NCBI GenBank assembly: GCA_035764005.1
Contig: DASTZZ010000069.1
Span: 124,001 to 188,000, forward strand
Origin: Terriglobales bacterium
Lineage (GTDB): Bacteria > Acidobacteriota > Terriglobia > Terriglobales > Acidobacteriaceae
DNA length: 64,000 bases
Direction: 5' to 3'
Every line of letters starts with the position of its first letter. The stretch's first letter is position 1. Positions 1 to 8,167 of this stretch are shown here, one piece after another. Both the position numbers and the translations under genes were made by a program. A model generated the notes under the pieces. The model searched no databases and had not been told where the DNA came from. It was given only the letters and a program-made list of their open reading frames with translations.

Positions 1-143
1 GTTTGGGGGTTCAGCATTAAATCGCTTTCCAGTTTTGGGACTACGTAGGACAGGACAGAGACCACACCGATCAGTACGATTGTGGATTGGTGGGAATTCA
101 GATGCACCGCCCCTGCCGATGATCGATCGGCAGTGCTGCCCAC
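1..143 (-). CDS. N-terminal fragment of a membrane protein, cut by left edge
   Basis: A minus-strand frame is open from about position 268 to the left edge, with no stop. From a GTG at 141-143 it reads 47 residues, starting polar and then entering a hydrophobic stretch (STIVLIGVVSVLSYVV) that looks like a first membrane helix, followed by PKLESDLMLNPQ. This resembles the start of membrane-anchored acidobacterial sensor proteins, but too little is present to name a family. No good ribosome binding site is visible, and the true start could be a TTG further upstream. The competing plus-strand frame at 35-235 has Arg/Ser-rich composition with no recognisable protein character. Confidence 0.4.
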   Translation of the reverse strand, partial: MGSTADRSSAGAVHLNSHQSTIVLIGVVSVLSYVVPKLESDLMLNPQ

Positions 144-441
144 GGTCTGCAAACCGGAACGCGAGGAAATCGTCAGAGCAATGTCCAGTCTATCGAGGGG
201 ACGCCTCAAGAGTTCGCCAGAGCGCGACGTCGTAACCCGAAATTTGTTGGAAAATTAAGGATACTGTACCAGAGGCTGATTCAATCGGGTCTAGCGTTAA
301 CCTGCTATTGCCCGACGGAGATAACTCTAAGGTAAAAAACTGGCTTCAGGCTCTCACCCTTTCCCATTCCGGGTCTGACATGGAATCCCATCTTGCGCAA
401 GGCGCTTGCCGTATGAGCTCGTTCCCTTCATGGAATCATTG
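144..441. other. intergenic, nothing recognised
   Basis: This stretch lies between the left-edge minus-strand gene and the 3' end of the M48 protease. I see no RNA gene, strong hairpin or copy of the recurrent dyad. Confidence 0.4.
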
Positions 442-1902
442 CTAGAACTGAACGCTCTTCAGCATGGCCTCGTACGTAGGCTGGAAGCTGCTGAATTCCG
501 CTTGTGGTGCAACAAACAGGAAAAAGAGCACTACGTTGTTCCGTTGAGGCACAGCAACCAGCCAGTCGCGCTCGAGTTGCGCACCGTTAGCAGATAGAAA
601 AGGTGAGACCGACTGCATCATCAACGAACGTCCCTGCACTCCGTTTACGGCAATGGCCTGGGCTTCGCCCAAAGGCTTGAGGCGGTGCGTTTTTTCAAGA
701 TCCCGCACCAATTGTCTGGTGACCTGATCCAGGCTAATGCCAGGACTGTTGGTATTGGCCGCGTTGATCAGGACTCCATAGCCAACACCATTGGGCGTAA
801 TTCCCGCCTTGGGGGCAATGGTCACGAATTCGTCCTGCTGCTGCGGCATGATTACAGACCAGTTGTTCGGCCGCGCCATTTTCATTTGTCCAAGATCCGT
901 AGCTACCATTTGCCGGCTGGGCAGCACCCCTTGCAGCGGCACCGGAGCAACAGCGACGCCTGGGCTTGATGCAGTGCGAGCGGATGAGTTGAATGCAGCC
1001 CCGTTTTTCTGATTCACTTGCGCCCATTGGCCGCTCTTGCCGCCTGCGGCGATCTCCTCCGCCGTGTAGGCCTTTACTCCAACCGCGTGTTGGCGGACTT
1101 TCTGAAAAGCCAGGCTGTTTTCTGCGTAATTCCTGACCTGCCAACCATTGATCTCTTTTTCGATGGCTTGCTTGCGATTTCCCGGATTGGGATGGTCGCT
1201 GAGCCACTGCGGCGGTGATCCACCCTGCGACTCCAGAGTCTTGAAGAAGTCCGCCAGGGACTGCGGATTGTAGCCCGCCTTGTATAAGATGATGGCGCCT
1301 ACGGAGTCGGCCTGCGCCTCGTCAGTACGCGAATACTTAAGCATGAGGCCCTGCGCCCCAAACTGGATGCCGTATTGCGCGAGCTGTCCCAACGTTCCTC
1401 CAGTAGTCGATCCGAGGATGCCGCTCGCAAGCCCCGCCAGACCTGACGTCCACTGCGCTTTGCTCGCCTGCTTGGCGGAATGCTGCATGTAGACGTGTGA
1501 CATTTCGTGGGCCATCACGCCTGCCAGCTCTGCCTCATTCGCAGCGGCCGTCACTGTGCCGACGTTCACGAACATAGGACCGCCGGGAAGGGCGAAGGCA
1601 TTGATCTCCTTCTGCGCAACGACGTGAAATTCGAAGGGCCATGAGTATTCAGGCGGAATGGTTGCTACCAGCTTCTGTCCGAGTTGGCGAATGTACTGGG
1701 TCTCCGGGCTGCTATCCGGCAAAACCGGCATTTGCTTATACACCTCGGCCGCAGCTTGCAAACCGAGGGCCCGCTGCTGGTCCCGCGACATGCCAGGTTT
1801 TCCCGGATTGGGAAACGCCGGACCGGACGACTGCGCCGAGACGAACGCATTAAACAACAAAAGTATCGACGTAAGAAGAGATCGCAGCAATGCATGATTC
1901 AT
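442..1902 (-). CDS. M48-family metalloprotease with C-terminal extra domain
   Basis: Secreted zinc endopeptidase of family M48 (BepA/Oma1/HtpX-like), probably acting in periplasmic protein quality control. The start at 1902 is chosen because an AAAGGAA ribosome binding site lies about 8 bases upstream and the protein then opens with a signal peptide (MNHALLRSLLTSILLLFNAFVSAQ). The zinc motif HEMSH is at about residues 132-136, and a downstream SRTDEAQAD segment supplies the third ligand. At 486 aa it is longer than a bare M48 domain. The last 170 or so residues form a separate domain without metalloprotease motifs (from ...GQMKMARPNNWSV to the end) that I cannot name. A second M48 protease lies at 24805-25785. 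A dyad operator upstream suggests shared regulation. Confidence 0.9.
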   Translation of the reverse strand: MNHALLRSLLTSILLLFNAFVSAQSSGPAFPNPGKPGMSRDQQRALGLQAAAEVYKQMPVLPDSSPETQYIRQLGQKLVATIPPEYSWPFEFHVVAQKEINAFALPGGPMFVNVGTVTAAANEAELAGVMAHEMSHVYMQHSAKQASKAQWTSGLAGLASGILGSTTGGTLGQLAQYGIQFGAQGLMLKYSRTDEAQADSVGAIILYKAGYNPQSLADFFKTLESQGGSPPQWLSDHPNPGNRKQAIEKEINGWQVRNYAENSLAFQKVRQHAVGVKAYTAEEIAAGGKSGQWAQVNQKNGAAFNSSARTASSPGVAVAPVPLQGVLPSRQMVATDLGQMKMARPNNWSVIMPQQQDEFVTIAPKAGITPNGVGYGVLINAANTNSPGISLDQVTRQLVRDLEKTHRLKPLGEAQAIAVNGVQGRSLMMQSVSPFLSANGAQLERDWLVAVPQRNNVVLFFLFVAPQAEFSSFQPTYEAMLKSVQF

Positions 1903-2018
1903 ACGGAGATTCCTTTTGACTCCAACGCCGATGCTCGCAAGCGACTGCACCGTGGCGGAGCCGTGATGTGTCTTGGGCGAAGCGGCTACTATTGTTTGAC
2001 CGGCTCACTGCGGCGGCA

Positions 2019-2035
2019 CCTGTCATGAGCTACAG
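2019..2035 (-). promoter_or_regulatory. dyad operator and promoter of the first M48 protease
   Basis: On the minus strand the site reads CTGTAG-CTCA-TGACAG. An AACAAT -10-like box (1991-1996) begins exactly 29 bases after the first T of the right half. Predicted transcription start is near 1984, giving a leader of about 80 nt. Confidence 0.5.
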
Positions 2036-2261
2036 TCGCTCTCGCCGATGGCTTCTGTAATGCTCTCAATCAGCACATCCACGGTCAGGAGAGTAGCCGC
2101 TGCTAACTCCTGTCAAGACTTTGGGCATGGCGGAAATTCGGCCTCTAAGTTGTATTGGGGACGGTGGCCTGTCTGATTCCCCAATTGCATGCGGCCGGAG
2201 GTTTATCAGAATAGTGACGGAATCTAAATGTCCGGTCTTTGCCGAGCAGGGGGGATAGTTC

Positions 2262-2993
2262 ATGATGCCTCTATCAAAGCGAGTGTTAGCCGAGTTTATG
2301 GGTACTTTTTGGTTGGTTTTTGGCGGGTGCGGCAGCGCCGTGCTAGCCGCCGCATTTCCTCAATTGGGAATCGGCCTGCTAGGAGTGGCCCTGGCGTTTG
2401 GCTTGACGGTTATGACGATGGCCTATGCCATCGGACACGTGTCCGGTTGTCATCTCAATCCTGCTGTTTCCGTCGGCTTGTGGATGGGCAAACGTTTTCC
2501 AGCTTCCGACCTTATCCCCTACATCATTGCCCAAGTGGTGGGTGCGATCGCGGGCTCGGGAGTCTTGTACGTTATCGCCTCCGGAAAGGAGGGGTTCTCA
2601 GTTGCGGGACGCTTCGCATCGAATGGCTACGGCGCTCACTCACCTGGCGGATATTCCTTGCTTGCTGGAATTGTTGCAGAACTGGTTCTGACGTTTTTCT
2701 TTCTGATGATCATCCTGGGATCTACCGATAAGCGCGCGCCTCAGGGACTTGCTCCTATCGCAATCGGACTCGGGCTAACGTTAATCCATCTGATCGGCAT
2801 TCCGGTCACGGGCGTTTCGGTGAATCCCGCGCGGAGTACTGGACCGGCGCTATTTGTGGGCGGATGGGCGTTAGCACAGCTGTGGATGTTTTGGATTGTT
2901 CCCATTCTGGGCGCAGCAATTGCCGGTGTTGCTTATGGCGCATTCGCAGGCACTGCCCAGCCTGAAATGATCCGCGCAGCCGCCGCACGCTAA
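2262..2993 (+). CDS. aqpZ: aquaporin Z-type water channel
   Basis: Inner-membrane major intrinsic protein of 243 aa, the usual length for AqpZ. Both pore motifs are present: the first NPA in [11 protein letters not shown] and the second in [14 protein letters not shown], whose NPARS form and following residues are typical of water-selective AqpZ rather than glycerol facilitators. Six hydrophobic segments are readable in the translation. Tandem ATGs at 2262 and 2265 could both start the protein; a G-rich stretch upstream is the likely binding site. It probably balances osmotic water flow, and the window also holds two MscS channels. I did not find the recurrent dyad upstream. Confidence 0.95.
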   Translation: MMPLSKRVLAEFMGTFWLVFGGCGSAVLAAAFPQLGIGLLGVALAFGLTVMTMAYAIGHVSGCHLNPAVSVGLWMGKRFPASDLIPYIIAQVVGAIAGSGVLYVIASGKEGFSVAGRFASNGYGAHSPGGYSLLAGIVAELVLTFFFLMIILGSTDKRAPQGLAPIAIGLGLTLIHLIGIPVTGVSVNPARSTGPALFVGGWALAQLWMFWIVPILGAAIAGVAYGAFAGTAQPEMIRAAAAR

Positions 2994-3186
2994 TCGCGCT
3001 TTTCAAACCTACCAGGGTAGGCGCTCAGTCTCCGCATCGGGTTCGATCTCTATAAAAGTATGTGGGTCGCGCGAGGCGATGACAATGACTGTGAGAAGCG
3101 AAAACCATCTGCTCTGAATGTAAAGTTGTATAGCTTGGCAAAGATTCTTGCAGCTTTCGCGGAAAGTTGCTGTACAGTGTTGCCCC

Positions 3187-5043
3187 ATGGACGAGGCATC
3201 TCAAGCCCAGGCCCCGGACACGCAGCTCTTCCGCGACGTTTTCGATTCGAGTCCGGTTGGCATTGCTGTAGAAGATTTGAACGGCCAGCCGCTTTTTGTG
3301 AATCCCGCCTTTTGCTCGATGCTTGGTTTCAGCGAGGAGGAGCTGCGGAACAAACACTGCGTTGACTTTTCTCCTGCTGAAGATGCCGAAAAGGACTGGG
3401 TCCTCTTCCAGCAATTGCGATCCGGTTCAATAAATCACTATCAACTCGATAAGCGTTATTTCCGGAAGGATGGTTCGCAGTTCTGGGGACGTCTGAGTCT
3501 CTCTCTGTTGAAAGCTAGTCCCTCTCCACTCGTGGTAGCGATTGTTGAAGACATTACTCACGAAAAGGCGGCAGAGGATAAGGTACGGGCAAGCGAAGAA
3601 CGCTTGCGACTGGCACAGCAAACGACTCGGATTGGAACCTTTGAAAGCGATGTTCGGACCGGCGTTGTCACCTGGACGCCCGAGATGGAATTGATCTACG
3701 GCTTGCCGCAGGGCGCCTTTGCGAAAACCAGAACTGCATTTCAGAACCTCATTCACCCCGAAGATCGGCGAACCGTCAACGAACTGATTGAGTTGGCATC
3801 GAAATCAGGAGAACTCACAACCGGAGAGTGGCGTGTTGTCTGGCCTGATGGCAGCGTTCATTGGATAGCGGGACGCTGGCAGGTTTTGTTGGACCAGCTG
3901 GGCGAGCCTTCGCGTGTGCTTGGCGTCAATATAGATGTAACTGACCGCAAGCGGGCAGAACTAGAGTTGCTGCAAATGAACCGCGCTTTGAAAGAACAGG
4001 CAACAGTACTGCAATCCCGGGAAGAGCTGCTGAAAATCTTCGTCAAGAACGTCCCGGCGGGGGTGGCGATGCTTGACAGAGATATGCGCTATCTCCAAGT
4101 GAGCGACCGCTGGTGTCTGGATTATTCGCTCAATAGCTCGCAGGTTATCGGCCGATCGCATTATGAGATTTTTCCTGACGTTCCCGAACGCTGGAAAGAA
4201 ATGCACCGTCGTGCTCTGCAAGGAGAAACCCTGCGAGCGAACGAAGACGCGTGGGAACGCGATGACGGCGCGACCACCTGGGTCCGCTGGGAGATTCGTC
4301 CTTGGAGAACGCCCACCGGAAGCGTAGGGGGAATTCTGATTTTCGCCGAGGATATTACGCACCGCAAGCGCATGGAAGAAGCTCTTTCGGAGATGTCCCG
4401 AAAATTGATTGAATCGCAAGAGCAAGAACGCGCGCGGATCGGGAGAGAGCTTCACGACGATATCAATCAACGGTTGGCAATGTTAGCGGTGGAACTCGAA
4501 CAACTCGAAGAGAATCCACTTGAGATTCGAAGCCGCCTGAGAGAGCTACGAAAACAAACAATTGAGATCTCGAATGACGTACAAGCTTTGTCGCATGAAT
4601 TGCATTCCTCAAAGCTGGAGTATCTGGGTGTAGTTGCGGGCATACGAAGCTGGTGCAGGGAGTTCGCCGAGCGCCAGAAAATACAAATTGACTTCAGAGA
4701 CGATGTCTCCAATGTACTGCCATTCGATATCGGGCTTGCTCTTTTTCGAGTCCTACAAGAAGCCCTGCACAATGCCATCAAGCACAGCGGAGTCAAACGA
4801 CTCGAAGTGCAGATGCTGGAGCGGTCAGAGGAAGTTCATCTCATCGTGAGTGATTCAGGCAAAGGGTTTGACCTCGAAGCAGCTAAACGACTTGGGGGGT
4901 TAGGTCTCACAAGCATGAGGGAACGTGTTCGGCTTGTGAATGGAGAGATGGAGATCCAATCAAAGCCGATAGGTGGAACTACAATATACGTTCGCATTCC
5001 CTTTGCGGTACAAGCCTTCTCTAAACAAGCCAGCGGACAATAG
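3187..5043 (+). CDS. cytoplasmic triple-PAS sensor histidine kinase (HisKA_3/NarX type)
   Basis: Signal-sensing kinase of 618 aa with no membrane segment. Three PAS domains follow each other (roughly residues 10-130, 135-260 and 275-400; each ends in a DIT/DVTxRKR-type linker). A HisKA_3 dimerisation domain follows with the phosphoacceptor His at about 423 in RELHDDINQRLAML, then an HATPase with N-box (ALHNAIKHSG) and G-boxes (DSGKGFD, GGLGLTSMRERV). This class partners NarL/FixJ regulators; two lie at 52967 and 53821 but none is adjacent. The ATG at 3187 is preferred over an upstream TTG at 3148, because the extra 13 residues do not look conserved; neither has a strong binding site. It is a close paralogue of the kinase at 22869. 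Confidence 0.9.
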   Translation: MDEASQAQAPDTQLFRDVFDSSPVGIAVEDLNGQPLFVNPAFCSMLGFSEEELRNKHCVDFSPAEDAEKDWVLFQQLRSGSINHYQLDKRYFRKDGSQFWGRLSLSLLKASPSPLVVAIVEDITHEKAAEDKVRASEERLRLAQQTTRIGTFESDVRTGVVTWTPEMELIYGLPQGAFAKTRTAFQNLIHPEDRRTVNELIELASKSGELTTGEWRVVWPDGSVHWIAGRWQVLLDQLGEPSRVLGVNIDVTDRKRAELELLQMNRALKEQATVLQSREELLKIFVKNVPAGVAMLDRDMRYLQVSDRWCLDYSLNSSQVIGRSHYEIFPDVPERWKEMHRRALQGETLRANEDAWERDDGATTWVRWEIRPWRTPTGSVGGILIFAEDITHRKRMEEALSEMSRKLIESQEQERARIGRELHDDINQRLAMLAVELEQLEENPLEIRSRLRELRKQTIEISNDVQALSHELHSSKLEYLGVVAGIRSWCREFAERQKIQIDFRDDVSNVLPFDIGLALFRVLQEALHNAIKHSGVKRLEVQMLERSEEVHLIVSDSGKGFDLEAAKRLGGLGLTSMRERVRLVNGEMEIQSKPIGGTTIYVRIPFAVQAFSKQASGQ

Positions 5044-5156
5044 AAACTTTTCCGCATGTCGCATCGCAAAGTTTGCGGGCCTTGGATGCTTGAATTTTAA
5101 TCGGATCTTGGAAACGGTTTCCTGCTATAGCTCCAGGCAGCGTCAAAGATCGATGT

Positions 5157-5969
5157 TCATGCTTCGTATACCGACGTGGCTAGTCGTTTGAATCCGTGGT
5201 CGATGGCAATAATGTCCAGATAAATTGAAGTCCATTCCGTCAGGAAAAAATCATCGCTGGTTCCGGCAAAGGTCTTGAGATAGCCACCGCAAGATTCGCA
5301 GTGATCAATCCGAAGGCCCTCCTCTCCTTCGATTGTCAAAATTCCTAGCTTTCGCTCCTCATTGTTTTCACAGAAGGGACATCCAGTACGCCGGTACAAC
5401 CAGCGAGTACTGCAGCGACCGCAGCAAAGAAAACGTTGTCGGACGAGATCGCGGCCGGCGAGCTGAGCCAGAGTGGGGGCGGAGCCGCATGTTGGGCAAT
5501 AGCTGCGAAGCCATTTCTCCTCCTCTCGCCACTTGGCGAACGCGTCGATCACGGGATGTATGTAACGAGCTACAGCATTCCAACCTATGTAACGCAACAA
5601 TCCGGGAGAGCGGATTGGGAAGCCGACATCATGCAGCAACCAGGTCAGAATGCGATGATGGGTATCCGCATCACAGCCCAATTCGGCATTCAGGGCTTTG
5701 CTCTCGTCGGCCAGCTTTCCCGGTAAGGGCATTGAGGCCAGCCTCTCAACGGTTTCCCGAACCATACGCCCCACTGCTCCAAGATCCAGGGCCAAGCTGG
5801 TACTCAAGACCAGCGGTATGCCCAAACGAAAGTCTTCTACGTAGTTCTCCCAGATTGGGACGGAGGTGCAGACACAGCCAATTTCGGCTGCGGCACTGTT
5901 AACTTGTGCATGAACCTGCGCAAGGGGTTTCAGATAAGGATGTCTCGCCAGCCAAACATCTTGAGTCAT
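5157..5969 (-). CDS. fdhE: formate dehydrogenase accessory protein FdhE
   Basis: Cytoplasmic rubredoxin-like factor (270 aa) needed for assembly or activation of respiratory formate dehydrogenases before Tat export. Four CxxC pairs are visible (YCPTCGS, CCGRCST, CPFCENN, CESCGGY), the metal-binding pattern of FdhE. The start at 5969 makes a 4-base ATGA overlap with the stop of the upstream fused subunit gene, which indicates translational coupling. The longer frame from 6074 would add 35 residues encoded inside the neighbour and is rejected. It is the last gene of the fdh operon and is convergent with the kinase ending at 5043. Confidence 0.93.
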   Translation of the reverse strand: MTQDVWLARHPYLKPLAQVHAQVNSAAAEIGCVCTSVPIWENYVEDFRLGIPLVLSTSLALDLGAVGRMVRETVERLASMPLPGKLADESKALNAELGCDADTHHRILTWLLHDVGFPIRSPGLLRYIGWNAVARYIHPVIDAFAKWREEEKWLRSYCPTCGSAPTLAQLAGRDLVRQRFLCCGRCSTRWLYRRTGCPFCENNEERKLGILTIEGEEGLRIDHCESCGGYLKTFAGTSDDFFLTEWTSIYLDIIAIDHGFKRLATSVYEA

Positions 5970-8167
5970 ACCGCGGCCCGCTGTGATTCTTGCTTGGGAA
6001 GGAGCGGCATAAATCGGGCTACAAGTGCAAACAGGAAAATGGCTGCAGCGATAAGACCGACTGAAATGCCCCATTCGAAAATGGTTGGGAAGTAGGATTC
6101 TGGCGCGTTCTGAGGCATTGAGCCTTTCAAGTTCATAGCAAAGAGAACGACGTTCACGCGATTGAAAATGACTCCCGCGGTAGTCAAAAGTGTCGCAACA
6201 AATAGCACTGGAGGGCGAATTCGGAAGGAAAGAGGGGCAAGTAAGATCAAAGGAACGATACCACCCAGCGCAATTTCGACTGTAAAGAGTGCGCCGATTT
6301 TCCCCGAAAACACCCCAGGTAACTGGCCGCGTATCGCCATGTCAGCGAGGCGAAAACCCAGGTAGACAAAGAGCGACCAAAAGGTGATCTTGCCCATTGC
6401 TTGCAGTTGCGCAATTCGGAGCCGCCGATTCCATGCCTTCGCGATCCACATTTCGATCAGGATCACGAGGGCAGTGCCAGCGGCCACTGATGAGAGGAAA
6501 AATGAAATGGGCATCGCCGGTGACCACCATTGCGGCGCAACCTTATCCGGCATCAGCAAGAACAATGAGCCGAGCGAGCTTTGGTGCATTGTGGAAAGGG
6601 TTACTGCTGCGATGGCCAGCATGATGGGCTCAGGCTTCTTCTCTTTGGCTCTGAATGCCCAGGCTAGTAAAGCGAAAATGACGGCTGTTACTGTGGCATA
6701 GATAAGACTGCGAGAAAGCAAATAGACGAACAGCGTGAGTGCGAAAGCGACATATGCTCCAGACCATCTACGCCACGCGTGCAGGGCTCTGTGCAGTCCC
6801 CATCGCTCAAAGGGAACGGGTAAAAACTCGAGAAGAAGTATCGTCACGTAGAGCCCAACACACCATGACACTTCGAACATCGCCGAATGATCGGGAGCTT
6901 GCAGAGCAAGTTGATAGGAATTCCAGGGCAGGCCAAGATCGGCGATCAAGGTGACCATTACAAATGAATAACTGAGTAGTCCCATGAGAACTGCGGAACG
7001 CGCCATGGAATAGAGATCTTTCCGCTGGAAGATATAAATAAATCCAGCAGTGGCGAATGCGCCTGCTGCAATCGCAATCCATACCAGGTCGAAAAGAATC
7101 CACAGTCCCCAGGGATAGGTATTTGAAAGGTTCGTGCTGCCGCCCAACCCGAGGGCGAACCTCGCAATCAACGAAATAACACCGAAGGCCATGAGCACTA
7201 TGAGCGTCCAATTAAATGGTGTAAGCAATTTGTGCCGCAGGACGTCGAACTCTACGTGACCACCATGATCAGAGGAATCGGTCATGAGACCTTTATCGCC
7301 TGCGACGGCGGGTATTCGACGCTTCAAGAATGCATAGATGCTGCCGAGAATAGCGCCTAAACCCATAACCGCAGGAGGAACGGCGCCTAGAGCCAACTTG
7401 GAAAATGCTGGATACGGGCGGCTGTCTAACTCAGGAAAACCGAGCTTCGCGAACGGCACCGATGATAGATAGAGGACACTTGTGCCCCCAGCTTCTTTTT
7501 CTCCATAAATGTGATCGACGTATTTCTCTGGATGAGCAGAGATTCGATTATGAGCTTCCTTGAGCATCTCTTCCCGGTCGCCGAACCGCAAAGCGTCAGC
7601 TGGACACGCTTTGACGCAGGCCGGCACGACCACCTTTTCGAGAAACTGCTTGCTTTCCTGCTCGGTTATTGCATTCCCATTTCGGCTCGAAGCCGCAGGC
7701 TGATCCGCTCGATCCGCGCAGTGAGTACATTTCTGGATCTTTGGCGCAAGTGAGTCCCATTCCGCTTGTGGTACGCCCCATGGACATGCCCAAACACAGT
7801 ACCGGCAGCCAATGCATTTGCTCGCATCATAAGTAACCGGACCGTCGGCTTGCCTCGTTAACGCAGTAGTCGGACAAGCCGAAGCACATGCCGGCTCCAG
7901 GCAATGCAGGCAGCGACGCATGCTGAAAACGTAATTCAGTCCTCCCGGGGCATTCTCGTTGGGAATTTCGTGGGAAGTGATGAGCGTAAGGGTATTTGCG
8001 CTGAGTGTGATTGGATTCTGAATACCCAAATTGGGCTGCAACTCGGTTTCTTCGCCTTCCCGATCGTTCCATTGTTTGCACGCAACTTGACAGGCGCGGC
8101 ATCCAATGCACTTAGTGACGTCAACCAAAGTAGTCTTAACAGGTAGTGTTGCTGCGGACGCGCTCAC
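5966..8167 (-). CDS. fused formate dehydrogenase FeS (beta) and NrfD-type membrane (gamma) subunit
   Basis: A 733-aa fusion of two electron-transfer subunits. Residues about 1-240 are an FdnH/HybA-like ferredoxin with four cysteine clusters (CIGCRACQVAC, CLHCLEPACASAC, CIGCRYCVWAC, and CTHC with a later CVKAC), enough for four [4Fe-4S] centres. From about residue 260 onward the protein is an NrfD/HybB-like membrane domain with eight or more hydrophobic helices. It would take electrons from the catalytic subunit and reduce quinone in the membrane. The GTG start overlaps the fdhA stop as GTGA. In E. coli the two parts are separate genes and the gamma subunit is cytochrome b; here the gamma part is NrfD-like, so no haem b is expected. 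Confidence 0.92.
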   Translation of the reverse strand: MSASAATLPVKTTLVDVTKCIGCRACQVACKQWNDREGEETELQPNLGIQNPITLSANTLTLITSHEIPNENAPGGLNYVFSMRRCLHCLEPACASACPTTALTRQADGPVTYDASKCIGCRYCVWACPWGVPQAEWDSLAPKIQKCTHCADRADQPAASSRNGNAITEQESKQFLEKVVVPACVKACPADALRFGDREEMLKEAHNRISAHPEKYVDHIYGEKEAGGTSVLYLSSVPFAKLGFPELDSRPYPAFSKLALGAVPPAVMGLGAILGSIYAFLKRRIPAVAGDKGLMTDSSDHGGHVEFDVLRHKLLTPFNWTLIVLMAFGVISLIARFALGLGGSTNLSNTYPWGLWILFDLVWIAIAAGAFATAGFIYIFQRKDLYSMARSAVLMGLLSYSFVMVTLIADLGLPWNSYQLALQAPDHSAMFEVSWCVGLYVTILLLEFLPVPFERWGLHRALHAWRRWSGAYVAFALTLFVYLLSRSLIYATVTAVIFALLAWAFRAKEKKPEPIMLAIAAVTLSTMHQSSLGSLFLLMPDKVAPQWWSPAMPISFFLSSVAAGTALVILIEMWIAKAWNRRLRIAQLQAMGKITFWSLFVYLGFRLADMAIRGQLPGVFSGKIGALFTVEIALGGIVPLILLAPLSFRIRPPVLFVATLLTTAGVIFNRVNVVLFAMNLKGSMPQNAPESYFPTIFEWGISVGLIAAAIFLFALVARFMPLLPKQESQRAAV

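Noticed and set aside
35-235. 66-residue plus-strand frame at the left edge
   Set aside because: Arg/Ser-rich with no domain or binding site; the opposite strand carries a more protein-like frame with a membrane helix.
406-597. Plus-strand frame antisense to the first M48 protease
   Set aside because: It overlaps conserved protease coding sequence and shows no independent signal.
2100-2261. Operator copy upstream of aqpZ
   Set aside because: CTGTCA occurs at about 2111 but no matching right half follows at N4.
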